In this document: in pieces, positions 1-7,371 of the stretch | Layout: each line of letters starts with the position of its first letter | Position numbering within the stretch: the first letter of the stretch is position 1 | From: Pseudomonas sp. GM48 | GTDB lineage: Bacteria; Pseudomonadota; Gammaproteobacteria; Pseudomonadales; Pseudomonadaceae | Assembly: GCF_000282335.1 (NCBI RefSeq) | Contig: NZ_AKJM01000142.1 | Coordinates: 1-42,199, forward strand | Direction: 5' to 3' | Length of the DNA: 42,199 nt | The notes under the pieces: generated by a model | What the model was told of the DNA's origin: nothing | The model's input: the letters and a program-made list of their open reading frames with translations, nothing else | The model's database searches: none | Program-made: the position numbers and the translations under genes

Positions 1-85
1 GCGAGCCTGCTCGCGATAGCGGAGTGACAGTCGACAGCAATGTTGAAGGTGATGACCCCATCGCGAGCAGAGCGCTTCCACAGTG
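1..85. repeat. degenerate type-A REP pair, cut by window edge
   Basis: The left piece (1-22) resembles the type-A REP core GCTTGCTCGCGATAGCGG. The right piece (59-85) is a degenerate inverse copy containing CATCGCGAGCA and TTCCACAG. The pair faces inward, as the cleaner pairs at 23406-23494 and 34571-34647 do. The left border lies outside the window. Confidence 0.6.
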
Positions 86-95
86 ATTTTCGAGG

Positions 96-117
96 CGGGG
101 AGGCGTAGGCCTCCCCG
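96..117. terminator. perfect 9-bp hairpin just before waaF
   Basis: CGGGGAGGC (96-104) and GCCTCCCCG (109-117) pair perfectly around a GTAG loop. No T tract follows, only GGTTCGTTT. It could terminate the gene upstream of the window or form a leader hairpin ending 19 nt before the waaF ATG. Confidence 0.45.
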
Positions 118-136
118 GTTCGTTTATGGAAACCAC

Positions 137-1171
137 ATGAAAATTCTGATCGTTGGGCCCAGTTGGGTCGGTGACATGGTGATGGCGCAGACACTTTTCC
201 AGTGTCTTAAGCAACGCCACCCTCAGTGCGAAATCGACGTGCTGGCCCCCGAGTGGAGCCGGCCGATTCTTGAGCGCATGCCCGAAGTTCGCCAGGCCTT
301 GAGCTTTCCGCTCGGTCACGGCGTTCTGGATCTGGCGACGCGTCGGCGCATCGGTAAATCCCTGGCCGGCCAGTACGACCAGGCGATCCTGTTGCCCAAC
401 TCCCTGAAGTCGGCGCTGGTGCCGTTCTTTGCCGGTATCCCGAAACGCACTGGCTGGCGCGGCGAATTCCGTTACGGCCTGCTCAATGACGTGCGCACGC
501 TGGACAAAGATCGTTACCCGCTGATGATCGAACGCTTCATGGCCCTGGCTTACGAGCCGGGCGTTGAGCTGCCAAAACCGTATCCGCGCCCGACGCTGCA
601 GATCGATCCGGTCACCCGTGAAACGGCACTGGCCAAATTCGGCCTGACCCTCGACCGTCCGGTGTTGGCCCTGTGCCCCGGCGCCGAGTTCGGCGAGTCC
701 AAGCGCTGGCCGTCCGAGCATTACGCCAAGGTTGCCGAAGCGAAGATCCGCGAAGGCTGGCAAGTCTGGCTGTTCGGTTCGAAAAACGATCACGCCGTGG
801 GCGAAGACATTCGCGCACGTTTGATTCCCGGCCTGCGTGAAGAGTCAGTGAACCTCAGTGGCGGCACTTCGCTGGCCGAAGCCATCGACCTGATGTCCTG
901 CGCCGATTCGGTGGTGTCCAACGACTCCGGCCTGATGCACGTCGCCGCCGCGCTGAACCGCCCATTGGTAGCGGTCTACGGTTCGACGTCGCCGGGTTTC
1001 ACACCACCGTTGGCCGAGCATGTGGAAATCGTACGCCTGGGCATCGAGTGCAGCCCATGCTTCGACCGCACCTGCCGTTTTGGCCATTACAACTGCCTGC
1101 GCCAGCTCATGCCGCAGGCCGTGAACGAAGCCTTGCAGCGGTTGCAAGGCACTGTGGTCGAGGTCAAATAG
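137..1171 (+). CDS. waaF: ADP-heptose:LPS heptosyltransferase II
   Basis: This GT9-family enzyme adds the second L-glycero-D-manno-heptose (HepII) to HepI of the LPS inner core at the cytoplasmic face of the inner membrane. The 344-residue product begins MKILIVGPSWVGDMV, the usual WaaF N-terminus with the glycine-rich GT9 segment. The C-terminal half has the family blocks SNDSGLMHVAAAL and AVYGSTSPGFTPP. The frame is open 18 codons upstream, but ATG 137 gives the family start and length; a weak GGAAA precedes it. It is the first gene of a tight core operon: the stop at 1171 is followed after one base by waaC. WaaF and WaaC are paralogues, and both are present and complete. Confidence 0.96.
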   Translation: MKILIVGPSWVGDMVMAQTLFQCLKQRHPQCEIDVLAPEWSRPILERMPEVRQALSFPLGHGVLDLATRRRIGKSLAGQYDQAILLPNSLKSALVPFFAGIPKRTGWRGEFRYGLLNDVRTLDKDRYPLMIERFMALAYEPGVELPKPYPRPTLQIDPVTRETALAKFGLTLDRPVLALCPGAEFGESKRWPSEHYAKVAEAKIREGWQVWLFGSKNDHAVGEDIRARLIPGLREESVNLSGGTSLAEAIDLMSCADSVVSNDSGLMHVAAALNRPLVAVYGSTSPGFTPPLAEHVEIVRLGIECSPCFDRTCRFGHYNCLRQLMPQAVNEALQRLQGTVVEVK

Positions 1172-1172
1172 C

Positions 1173-2234
1173 TTGCGGGTTCTGTTGATCAAGACGTCTT
1201 CGCTGGGCGACGTCATTCATGCGTTGCCGGCGTTGACCGACGCGGCGCGGGCGATCCCCGGCATCAAATTCGACTGGGTGGTGGAAGAAGGCTTTGCCGA
1301 GATCCCGACCTGGCATCCGGCGGTGGGCAAGGTGATTCCGGTGGCGATCCGTCGCTGGCGCAAAAACATCTGGCAGACCATCAAGAGCGGTGAGTGGAAG
1401 CGTTTCAAGCAAAGCGTTCGCGCCTCGAAATACGACTTGGTGATCGACGCCCAGGGCTTGCTGAAAAGCGCCTGGCTGACCCGTTATGTCAAGGCGCCGG
1501 TGGCCGGCCTCGATAAAAGTTCGGCACGCGAGCCAATTGCTGCACGCTTTTACAATCGACGTCTGGCCGTTGCCCGAGGCCAGCACGCGGTGGAGCGAGT
1601 GCGTCAGCTGTTCGCCATCGCGTTGGGCTATGACTTGCCCAAAGGCCTGGGCGACTACGGTCTGAATGTCGAGCGCCTGGTGGAGCTGCCGCGCAAGAAT
1701 CCTTACGTGGTGTTTCTGCATGGCACCACCTGGGACACCAAGCACTGGCCTGAAGCCTATTGGCGCGAGCTGACCGAACGGGTCGGCTACCTTGGCGTAG
1801 GGGTGAAGTTGCCTTGGGGCAATGCCCAGGAGAAAGCCCGCGCCGAGCGCATCGCCGCGGATTTCAAACACGCCGAAGTGTTGCCAAAATTGAACCTGGC
1901 GGGTGTCGGCAAGGTACTGGCCGGCGCGCAAGCCTGCGTGGCGGTAGACACCGGCCTGGGGCATCTGGCCGCCGCGCTGGATGTGCCGACGCTGTCGCTG
2001 TTCGGCCCGACCAATCCGGGCCTGACCGGCGCCTACGGCAAATCGCAGATTCACCTGGCCAGCGACTTCCCCTGCGCGCCGTGCCTGCAAAAGAAATGTA
2101 CTTACCAACCGACGGCCGAAGATGCCCGTCAGTTTGACCTGAAACGCGAGTGGCCATTGTGCTTCACGCGACTGAATCCCGAGCGTGTCGCCAGCCGACT
2201 GAGCACGTTGTTACTGGCTGAGGAGCTGCGCTGA
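1173..2234 (+). CDS. waaC: ADP-heptose:LPS heptosyltransferase I
   Basis: This GT9 enzyme transfers the first heptose from ADP-L-glycero-D-manno-heptose to Kdo2-lipid A. The product has 353 residues and starts with TTG at 1173 (MRVLLIKTSSLGDVIHALPAL), the canonical WaaC N-terminus. No better in-frame start exists, and GAGG at 1160-1163 can serve as ribosome binding site inside the end of waaF. The C-terminal half has the GT9 nucleotide-sugar block CVAVDTGLGHLAAAL followed by LSLFGPTNPGLTG. The TGA stop overlaps the next ATG by one base (TGATG), so translational coupling to waaG is likely. The donor substrate depends on HldE, encoded at 18723-20147. Confidence 0.96.
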   Translation: MRVLLIKTSSLGDVIHALPALTDAARAIPGIKFDWVVEEGFAEIPTWHPAVGKVIPVAIRRWRKNIWQTIKSGEWKRFKQSVRASKYDLVIDAQGLLKSAWLTRYVKAPVAGLDKSSAREPIAARFYNRRLAVARGQHAVERVRQLFAIALGYDLPKGLGDYGLNVERLVELPRKNPYVVFLHGTTWDTKHWPEAYWRELTERVGYLGVGVKLPWGNAQEKARAERIAADFKHAEVLPKLNLAGVGKVLAGAQACVAVDTGLGHLAAALDVPTLSLFGPTNPGLTGAYGKSQIHLASDFPCAPCLQKKCTYQPTAEDARQFDLKREWPLCFTRLNPERVASRLSTLLLAEELR

Positions 2235-3355
2235 TGCAATTGGCATTTGTCTTGTACAAATATTTCCCGTTCGGCGGCTTGCAGCGCGATTTCATGCGCA
2301 TCGCCCTGGAGTGCCAGAAGCGCGGCCATCAGATTCGCGTCTACACGCTGATCTGGGAGGGCGACGTGCCGCCGGGCTTCGAAGTGCTGGTGGCGCCGGT
2401 CAAGGCGTTCTTCAACCATCGGCGCAATGAAAAGCTCAGCGAATGGATGGAAGCGGACCTGGCCAAGCGCCCGGTTGACCGTCTGATCGGCTTTAACAAG
2501 ATGCCGGGTCTGGACGTGTACTACGCCGCCGACGGCTGCTTCGAAGACAAGGCGCAGAACCTGCGCAACTCGCTGTACCGCCGTTGGGGTCGCTATCGCC
2601 ACTTCGCCGAATACGAGCGCGCAGTGTTCGCCAGGGACGCCAAGACCGAAGTGTTGATGATTTCCGAGGTCCAGCAGCCGTTGTTCATCAAGCATTACGA
2701 CACACCGCTGGAGCGTTTCCACCTGCTGCCGCCGGGCATTGCCCAGGATCGTCGCCGGCCGGCCGATGCCGACGAAATTCGCGCAGGGTTCCGCGCGGAA
2801 TTCAAGCTCCAGGACGACGAACTGCTGCTGGTGCAGATCGGCTCCGGGTTCAAGACCAAAGGTGTGGACCGCAGTCTCAAGGCACTGGCGGCATTGCCCG
2901 CCGAGTTGAAGAAGCGCACCCGGCTGTTTGTAATTGGCCAGGATGACCCCAAGTTATTCCAGATGCAGAGCGCGACCTTGGGGTTGGGCGACAACGTCAC
3001 GTTCCTCAAGGGTCGCAGTGACATACCGCGTTTCCTGTTGGGTGCCGATCTGTTGATCCACCCGGCGTACAACGAAAACACCGGCACGGTTTTGCTTGAA
3101 GCGCTGGTGGCCGGCTTGCCGGTGCTGGTGAGCGCGGTGTGCGGTTACGCCCATTACATTGCCGAGGCCGATGCAGGTCTGGTGCTGGACGAACCGTTCG
3201 ATCAGGCACAACTGACGCAGTACCTGACCGGCATGTTGAACGACGCTCTGGCAAGGGCGGCCTGGAGCCGCAACGGTCTGGCCTTCGCCGAAACGGCCGA
3301 CCTCTACAGCATGCCGCAGCACGCGGCCGATGTGATTCTGGCGGAGCACGCTTAA
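2234..3355 (+). CDS. waaG: LPS core glycosyltransferase WaaG/WapG (GT4)
   Basis: This GT4, GT-B-fold transferase adds the first outer-core hexose to HepII: glucose in enteric bacteria, and in Pseudomonas an amino sugar (galactosamine) is the reported activity, where the gene is also called wapG. The 373-residue length matches E. coli WaaG (374). The N-terminus MQLAFVLYKYFPFGGLQRD is the WaaG signature with the acceptor-side glycine loop. The C-terminal domain carries the GT4 EX7E motif in NENTGTVLLEALVAG. The start overlaps the waaC stop (TGATG), and waaP begins immediately after its stop. Sugar specificity cannot be read from the sequence. Confidence 0.93.
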   Translation: MQLAFVLYKYFPFGGLQRDFMRIALECQKRGHQIRVYTLIWEGDVPPGFEVLVAPVKAFFNHRRNEKLSEWMEADLAKRPVDRLIGFNKMPGLDVYYAADGCFEDKAQNLRNSLYRRWGRYRHFAEYERAVFARDAKTEVLMISEVQQPLFIKHYDTPLERFHLLPPGIAQDRRRPADADEIRAGFRAEFKLQDDELLLVQIGSGFKTKGVDRSLKALAALPAELKKRTRLFVIGQDDPKLFQMQSATLGLGDNVTFLKGRSDIPRFLLGADLLIHPAYNENTGTVLLEALVAGLPVLVSAVCGYAHYIAEADAGLVLDEPFDQAQLTQYLTGMLNDALARAAWSRNGLAFAETADLYSMPQHAADVILAEHA

Positions 3356-4162
3356 ATGAAGTTGATGCTGGCTGAACCGTTCAAAAGCCTCTGGGCCGGA
3401 CGCGACCCGTTCGCCGAAGTCGAGGGGCTTGAGGGCGAGGTGTACCGCGAGCTGGAAGCGCGCCGGACATTACGCACGGAAGTCGACGGCAACGGGTTTT
3501 TCGTGAAAATCCACCGTGGCATCGGCTGGGGCGAAATCTTCAAGAACCTGCTTACAGCCAAGCTTCCTGTACTGGGCGCGGGTCAAGAGTGGAGGGCCAT
3601 CCAGCGCCTGCAGGAAGTCGGCGTGCCGACCATGACCGCCGTGGCGTACGGCGAGAAGGGCAGCAACCCGGCCGACCAGCACTCGTTCATCGTCACCGAA
3701 GAACTGGCGCCTACGGTCAGCCTCGAAGATTTCAGCATCAACTGGATCAGGCAGCCTCCCGAACCAAGACTCAAGCGCGCACTGATCGCCGAAGTCGCAC
3801 GCATGACCGGCATGATGCACCGCGCCGGGGTCAACCACCGCGACTGCTACATCTGCCATTTCCTGCTGCACACCGACAAACCGGTGACGGCGGACGACTT
3901 CAAGCTCTCGGTGATCGACCTGCACCGTGCCCAGACCCGTCCGACGATCACCTTGCGCTGGCGCAACAAGGACCTGGCGGCCCTGTACTTTTCGGCCCTG
4001 GACATTGGCCTGACCCGCCGCGACAAGCTGCGTTTTCTCAAAGGTTATTTCCAGCAGCCGCTGCGTCAGATCCTGAGTGAAGAGGCGTCGTTGCTGGCGT
4101 GGCTCGACGGCAAGGCCAACAAGCTCTACGAGCGTAAACAGCGATACGGGGATGCGCTCTGA
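3356..4162 (+). CDS. waaP: LPS core heptose I kinase WaaP
   Basis: WaaP phosphorylates O4 of HepI in the LPS inner core using ATP. In Pseudomonas this phosphate is tied to outer-membrane integrity and is reported as essential in P. aeruginosa. The 268-residue product has the kinase features in order: K51 in FFVKIHR as the ATP lysine, the catalytic loop HRDCYICHF with D163, and the metal-binding D188 in LSVIDLHRA. D163 corresponds to the catalytic aspartate known from P. aeruginosa WaaP. There is no spacer to waaG, and the stop overlaps the next ATG (TGATG at 4160-4164). All expected catalytic residues are present. Confidence 0.95.
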   Translation: MKLMLAEPFKSLWAGRDPFAEVEGLEGEVYRELEARRTLRTEVDGNGFFVKIHRGIGWGEIFKNLLTAKLPVLGAGQEWRAIQRLQEVGVPTMTAVAYGEKGSNPADQHSFIVTEELAPTVSLEDFSINWIRQPPEPRLKRALIAEVARMTGMMHRAGVNHRDCYICHFLLHTDKPVTADDFKLSVIDLHRAQTRPTITLRWRNKDLAALYFSALDIGLTRRDKLRFLKGYFQQPLRQILSEEASLLAWLDGKANKLYERKQRYGDAL

Positions 4163-4896
4163 TGTCGGGTTGGAAACTGGAACCGGCCTACAGCGATCTG
4201 GCCGATGACTTCGGCAGCCTCGAGGCTGTGTTTGCATTGCAGGGCGAGCAATTGACCAGCGATCTGCTTTCGGAAGTCATCCGTGTCGAGCGCAATGGCG
4301 TCAACTATTACGTCAAGCGCTACGTGGGCGCTGGCAAAGGCTTGCGGCGTTACCTCGGCAAGCCTCGGGTGAAGATGGAGTGGCAGAACCTCAAGCGCTT
4401 CGCCAAGTGGGGCATTCCCACCGCCGAAGTGGTGGCCTGGGGGCTGGAGCGGCGCGGTGTGGCCTACGCTCGTGGTGCGATGATTACCCGGGAACTGCCG
4501 CGTACCGAAGACTTGTCGGCACTGGCCGAGCGGCGCGACCCGAAACTTTCGGATCGCGCCTGGGTCGATACTGTCAGTCGTCAGTTGGCCGAATACACCC
4601 GGATCATGCACGATCACCGCTTCACCCATAACGATTTGAAGTGGCGCAACCTGCTGATCGACGATGAGGCCCGAGTGTTTTTGATCGATTGCCCCAACGG
4701 CGATTTCTGGCGCGGTTTCTGGCTCAAGTACCGTATTACCAAGGATCTGGCGTGCCTGGACAAGGTCGCCAAGTATCAACTGTCGACTACCCAGCGCCTG
4801 CGCTTTTACCTGCAATACCGCAATCGGACCCGGCTCAACGCTGCGGACAAAAAACGCATCCGGCATGTGGTGAGATTTTTCGAGGGACGCGAATGA
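4162..4896 (+). CDS. LPS core kinase-fold protein (WapP-like)
   Basis: This is a 244-residue member of the WaaP/Kdo-kinase superfamily. Visible residues are K52 in YYVKRYV, the catalytic loop HNDLKWRN with D158 and N163, and the metal aspartate D176 in LIDCPNG. All three are intact, so it should be an active kinase. Its position right after waaP matches P. aeruginosa PA5008, which has been linked to a further heptose phosphorylation (wapP in some papers; I am not certain of the name). It is coupled at both ends: TGATG with waaP and a 4-bp ATGA overlap with the next gene. A cytoplasmic role in core phosphorylation is inferred from context; the acceptor atom is unknown. Confidence 0.85.
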   Translation: MSGWKLEPAYSDLADDFGSLEAVFALQGEQLTSDLLSEVIRVERNGVNYYVKRYVGAGKGLRRYLGKPRVKMEWQNLKRFAKWGIPTAEVVAWGLERRGVAYARGAMITRELPRTEDLSALAERRDPKLSDRAWVDTVSRQLAEYTRIMHDHRFTHNDLKWRNLLIDDEARVFLIDCPNGDFWRGFWLKYRITKDLACLDKVAKYQLSTTQRLRFYLQYRNRTRLNAADKKRIRHVVRFFEGRE

Positions 4897-5645
4897 CCGA
4901 TTTTCTGGCCGCCGAGGACCGTGCGCTGCTTGAGCGCCATGGCCTTGGCACGTTCGAGGCACTCTGGGCCATGCAGCTCGAAGCGGTGGATGAACCCAAC
5001 ACCGGTCGCGGCGGCTGGAGCAGCGTGTCTCGGCTGGATCTGGAAGGTCATGGTTTCTACCTCAAGCGCCAAAGCAATTACCTGACCCGCACCTTGCGCG
5101 CACCGTTCGGCGAGCCAAGTTTTGCCCGCGAGTTTCGCAACATCTCCCATTACCAGAAACTGGGGATTCCGGCGCTGGAAGCGGTTTTTTACGGTGAGCG
5201 CAAGGTCAATGGCGAAGTCCGGGCGATCCTGCTGACCCGTGCCCTGGATGGTTGGGACGACCTCGACTCGCTGTTGCAGCGCTGGGCTGAATTGAGCCCC
5301 GAGCAGCACTCGGAAATCCTCAAGGCCAGTGGTGAACTGGCCCGGCAACTGCACGCTGCACGCCAGGTGCATGGTTGCTTCTACCCCAAGCACATTTTCA
5401 TGCGCGCCACCGGCAACGGCTATCAGGCTCAATTGATCGATCTGGAAAAGACCCGACCGTTGCTGTACGGGCAGCGTGACCGAATCAAGGACCTGGAACC
5501 GCTGACGCGCCGTGCGTCCGAGTGGGGCGAGTCGCAACTACGGGAATTGCTGGCCGCCTATCTGGATCAGCCGCAGGAAAGCTCACTGATCGATAGTTGG
5601 CTGCAGCGCTTGACGGCGCGGCGCAGCCAGAAGAGGCCGCGCTGA
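4893..5645 (+). CDS. InaA-like LPS kinase-fold protein
   Basis: The product has 250 residues. The ATG at 4893 overlaps the previous stop (ATGA); the frame is open further upstream, but that would read through the preceding gene. Kinase-fold landmarks are K58 in GFYLKRQ and D183 in LIDLEKTR. The segment at the catalytic-loop position is HGCFYPKHIF (160-169), the form seen in InaA-type proteins, with no aspartate where WaaP has D163. Its place matches P. aeruginosa PA5007. It may phosphorylate a core heptose with a divergent active site, or act as a non-catalytic partner of the neighbouring kinases. It ends with TGATG into the next gene. Confidence 0.82.
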   Translation: MTDFLAAEDRALLERHGLGTFEALWAMQLEAVDEPNTGRGGWSSVSRLDLEGHGFYLKRQSNYLTRTLRAPFGEPSFAREFRNISHYQKLGIPALEAVFYGERKVNGEVRAILLTRALDGWDDLDSLLQRWAELSPEQHSEILKASGELARQLHAARQVHGCFYPKHIFMRATGNGYQAQLIDLEKTRPLLYGQRDRIKDLEPLTRRASEWGESQLRELLAAYLDQPQESSLIDSWLQRLTARRSQKRPR

Positions 5646-7096
5646 TGCGATTGTCCGAATTGAAGTCCGCCGGCCGCAATCCGGTTTTGCCGCTGAGCAT
5701 ATCGCTGGCCGACGCTGCCGGCCCCGCCGATTTACAACTGCTGAGCCTGTTGCGGGTGTTGCCGGGGCAGCGTTATGTCGGTGCTGGCGTCTGGCGTGGT
5801 CGGCCGGTGCTGGCCAAGTTGCTGGTCGGCAGCAAGGCAGCCCGGCATTTTCAGCGTGAACTGGACGGCGTGCGCCTGCTCTCTGCCCAAGGGCTGACCA
5901 CGCCGCAGCTGTTGGCCGACGGCCTGAAAGAAGGTGAGGGTGGCTGGCTGCTGTTCGAGTTTCTGGAGGGCGCCGAAAGCCTGGGTGATACCTGGAAGCA
6001 GGTCGAGAATTTACCGGTGTTATCCGACGGGCAGGGGGCGGTGTTGGCCGAGGCGTTAGGCGCCATCGGTCAAATGCACCGCAAAGGACTGTGGCAGGAA
6101 GACCTGCACCTGGACAACCTGCTGCGTCAGCGTGGTCGTCTGTACTTGATCGACGGCGCCGGGATTTGCTCCGAAACGCCGGGGCAGCCCCTGTCGCGGC
6201 AGAAAGTCCTGGAAAACCTCGGGGTGTTCTTCGCCCAGTTGCCCAAGTCGCTGGAGCCCTTCATTGAAGAGTTGCTGGTGTATTACCTGCTCAGCAACGG
6301 CGAGCACGCCCTGCCGATGGAGGCGTTGCAGAAGCAGATCGACAAGGTCCGCAACTGGCGCCTCAAGGACTTCCTGAACAAGATCGGCCGCGAGTGCACA
6401 CTGTTCAGCGTCCAGCGCGGAGCCTTTGGATTGCGGGCGATTCGCCGCGAGGAAGAGCCGTCAATGTTGCCGGTGCTGGAGCAGGCCGATGCCTTGCTCG
6501 ATCAGGGGCATCTGTACAAGACTGGCGGTGCAGCGAGCGTCGGCAAGGTCGAGGTGGATGGCCGCACACTGGTGATCAAGCGCTACAACATCAAGGGTTT
6601 TGCCCATTGGCTCAAGCGCTTCTGGCGTCCGAGCCGGGCCTGGCATTCATGGCGCGAAGGCAACCGCCTGGCGTTCCTCGGGATTGCCACACCGAAGCCG
6701 CTGGCGCTGCTGGAAAAACGTGTTCTCTGGCTGCGAAGCCGGGCGTACTTGATCACCGAGTATCTGCCCGGGCCGGACATCATCGAGCGGTTTGCGCCGT
6801 ATGTTGAGCGTGGCGATGCACCGGAAGCCGAGCTGGCGGCGCTGGATCATCTGTTTGCCGAGTTGATTCGCGAACGCATCAGCCATGGCGACTTCAAGGG
6901 GCATAATCTGTTCTGGCAGCAGGATCGCTGGGCGTTGATCGACCTTGACGCGATGTGCCAGCACGGCTCCCTCGGCAGCTTCGCCCCGGCGTACGCAAAG
7001 GACCGCGCGCGGTTCATGCGCAATTGGCCTGAAAGCAGCGCCCTTTACCAGGTCATCGATCAGCGTCTTCCCAAAGACATCTCCAGCGCTGCCTAA
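5645..7096 (+). CDS. tandem two-domain kinase-fold protein of LPS core locus
   Basis: This 483-residue protein holds two kinase-like domains in one chain and matches the position and size of P. aeruginosa PA5006. Domain 1 (about 40-200) has K58 in VLAKLL, catalytic loop QEDLHLDN with D153 and N158, and D170 in LIDGAG. Domain 2 (about 285-470) has K312 in LVIKRY, loop HGDFKGHN with D416 and N421, and D433 in LIDLDAM. Both sets look complete. The linker (about 210-280) has no motif I recognise. The ATG at 5645 overlaps the previous stop (TGATG), and this is the last gene before a 275-bp gap. A role in core phosphorylation is inferred from context; substrates are unknown. Confidence 0.82.
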   Translation: MRLSELKSAGRNPVLPLSISLADAAGPADLQLLSLLRVLPGQRYVGAGVWRGRPVLAKLLVGSKAARHFQRELDGVRLLSAQGLTTPQLLADGLKEGEGGWLLFEFLEGAESLGDTWKQVENLPVLSDGQGAVLAEALGAIGQMHRKGLWQEDLHLDNLLRQRGRLYLIDGAGICSETPGQPLSRQKVLENLGVFFAQLPKSLEPFIEELLVYYLLSNGEHALPMEALQKQIDKVRNWRLKDFLNKIGRECTLFSVQRGAFGLRAIRREEEPSMLPVLEQADALLDQGHLYKTGGAASVGKVEVDGRTLVIKRYNIKGFAHWLKRFWRPSRAWHSWREGNRLAFLGIATPKPLALLEKRVLWLRSRAYLITEYLPGPDIIERFAPYVERGDAPEAELAALDHLFAELIRERISHGDFKGHNLFWQQDRWALIDLDAMCQHGSLGSFAPAYAKDRARFMRNWPESSALYQVIDQRLPKDISSAA

Positions 7097-7098
7097 GC

Positions 7099-7200
7099 CG
7101 CTATCGCGAGCAAGCCCGCTCCCACACTGAATCTTTGTCGAACACATATTTTGTGTGCGGCCGAGAACCACTGTGGGGGCGAGCTTGTTCGCGATGACGG
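7099..7200. repeat. type-A REP inverted pair
   Basis: The left arm (7099-7126) contains GCGAGCAAGCCCGCTCCCAC. The right arm (7172-7200) is an imperfect inverse copy (TGTGGGGGCGAGCTTGTTCG). Between them is a small ACACA/TGTGT palindrome (7142-7155). The pair starts three bases after the stop of the tandem kinase and probably forms the 3' end structure of the first core operon. Confidence 0.75.
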
Positions 7201-7274
7201 ACTACCCGGCAACCCATGTTTGGCCAGTGTCCCGAATTTTGTGGGCGCCCAAGAGCTTGCCGCTGCTTTTACGC

Positions 7275-7280
7275 TATAAT
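7275..7280 (+). promoter_or_regulatory. candidate -10 box and leader of second core operon
   Basis: A perfect TATAAT lies about 92 bp before the carbamoyltransferase start. No convincing -35 hexamer sits 16-18 bp upstream. The predicted leader holds two hairpins: CTCGC/GCGAG (7299-7313) and AGGCGC-TT-GCGCCT (7330-7343). AGAGG at 7357-7361 is the likely ribosome binding site, 10 nt before the GTG. Confidence 0.5.
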
Positions 7281-7371
7281 CCCGCCCTTTAGCTGTCTCT
7301 CGCCCCTTGCGAGGGCACATTAATTTTTGAGGCGCTTGCGCCTGCATGCAGACTAAAGAGGCTAGACCCCT

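Noticed and set aside
7200..7371. JUMPstart/ops (RfaH) element upstream of the core operons
   Set aside because: I looked for GGCGGTAG before both operons and did not find it.
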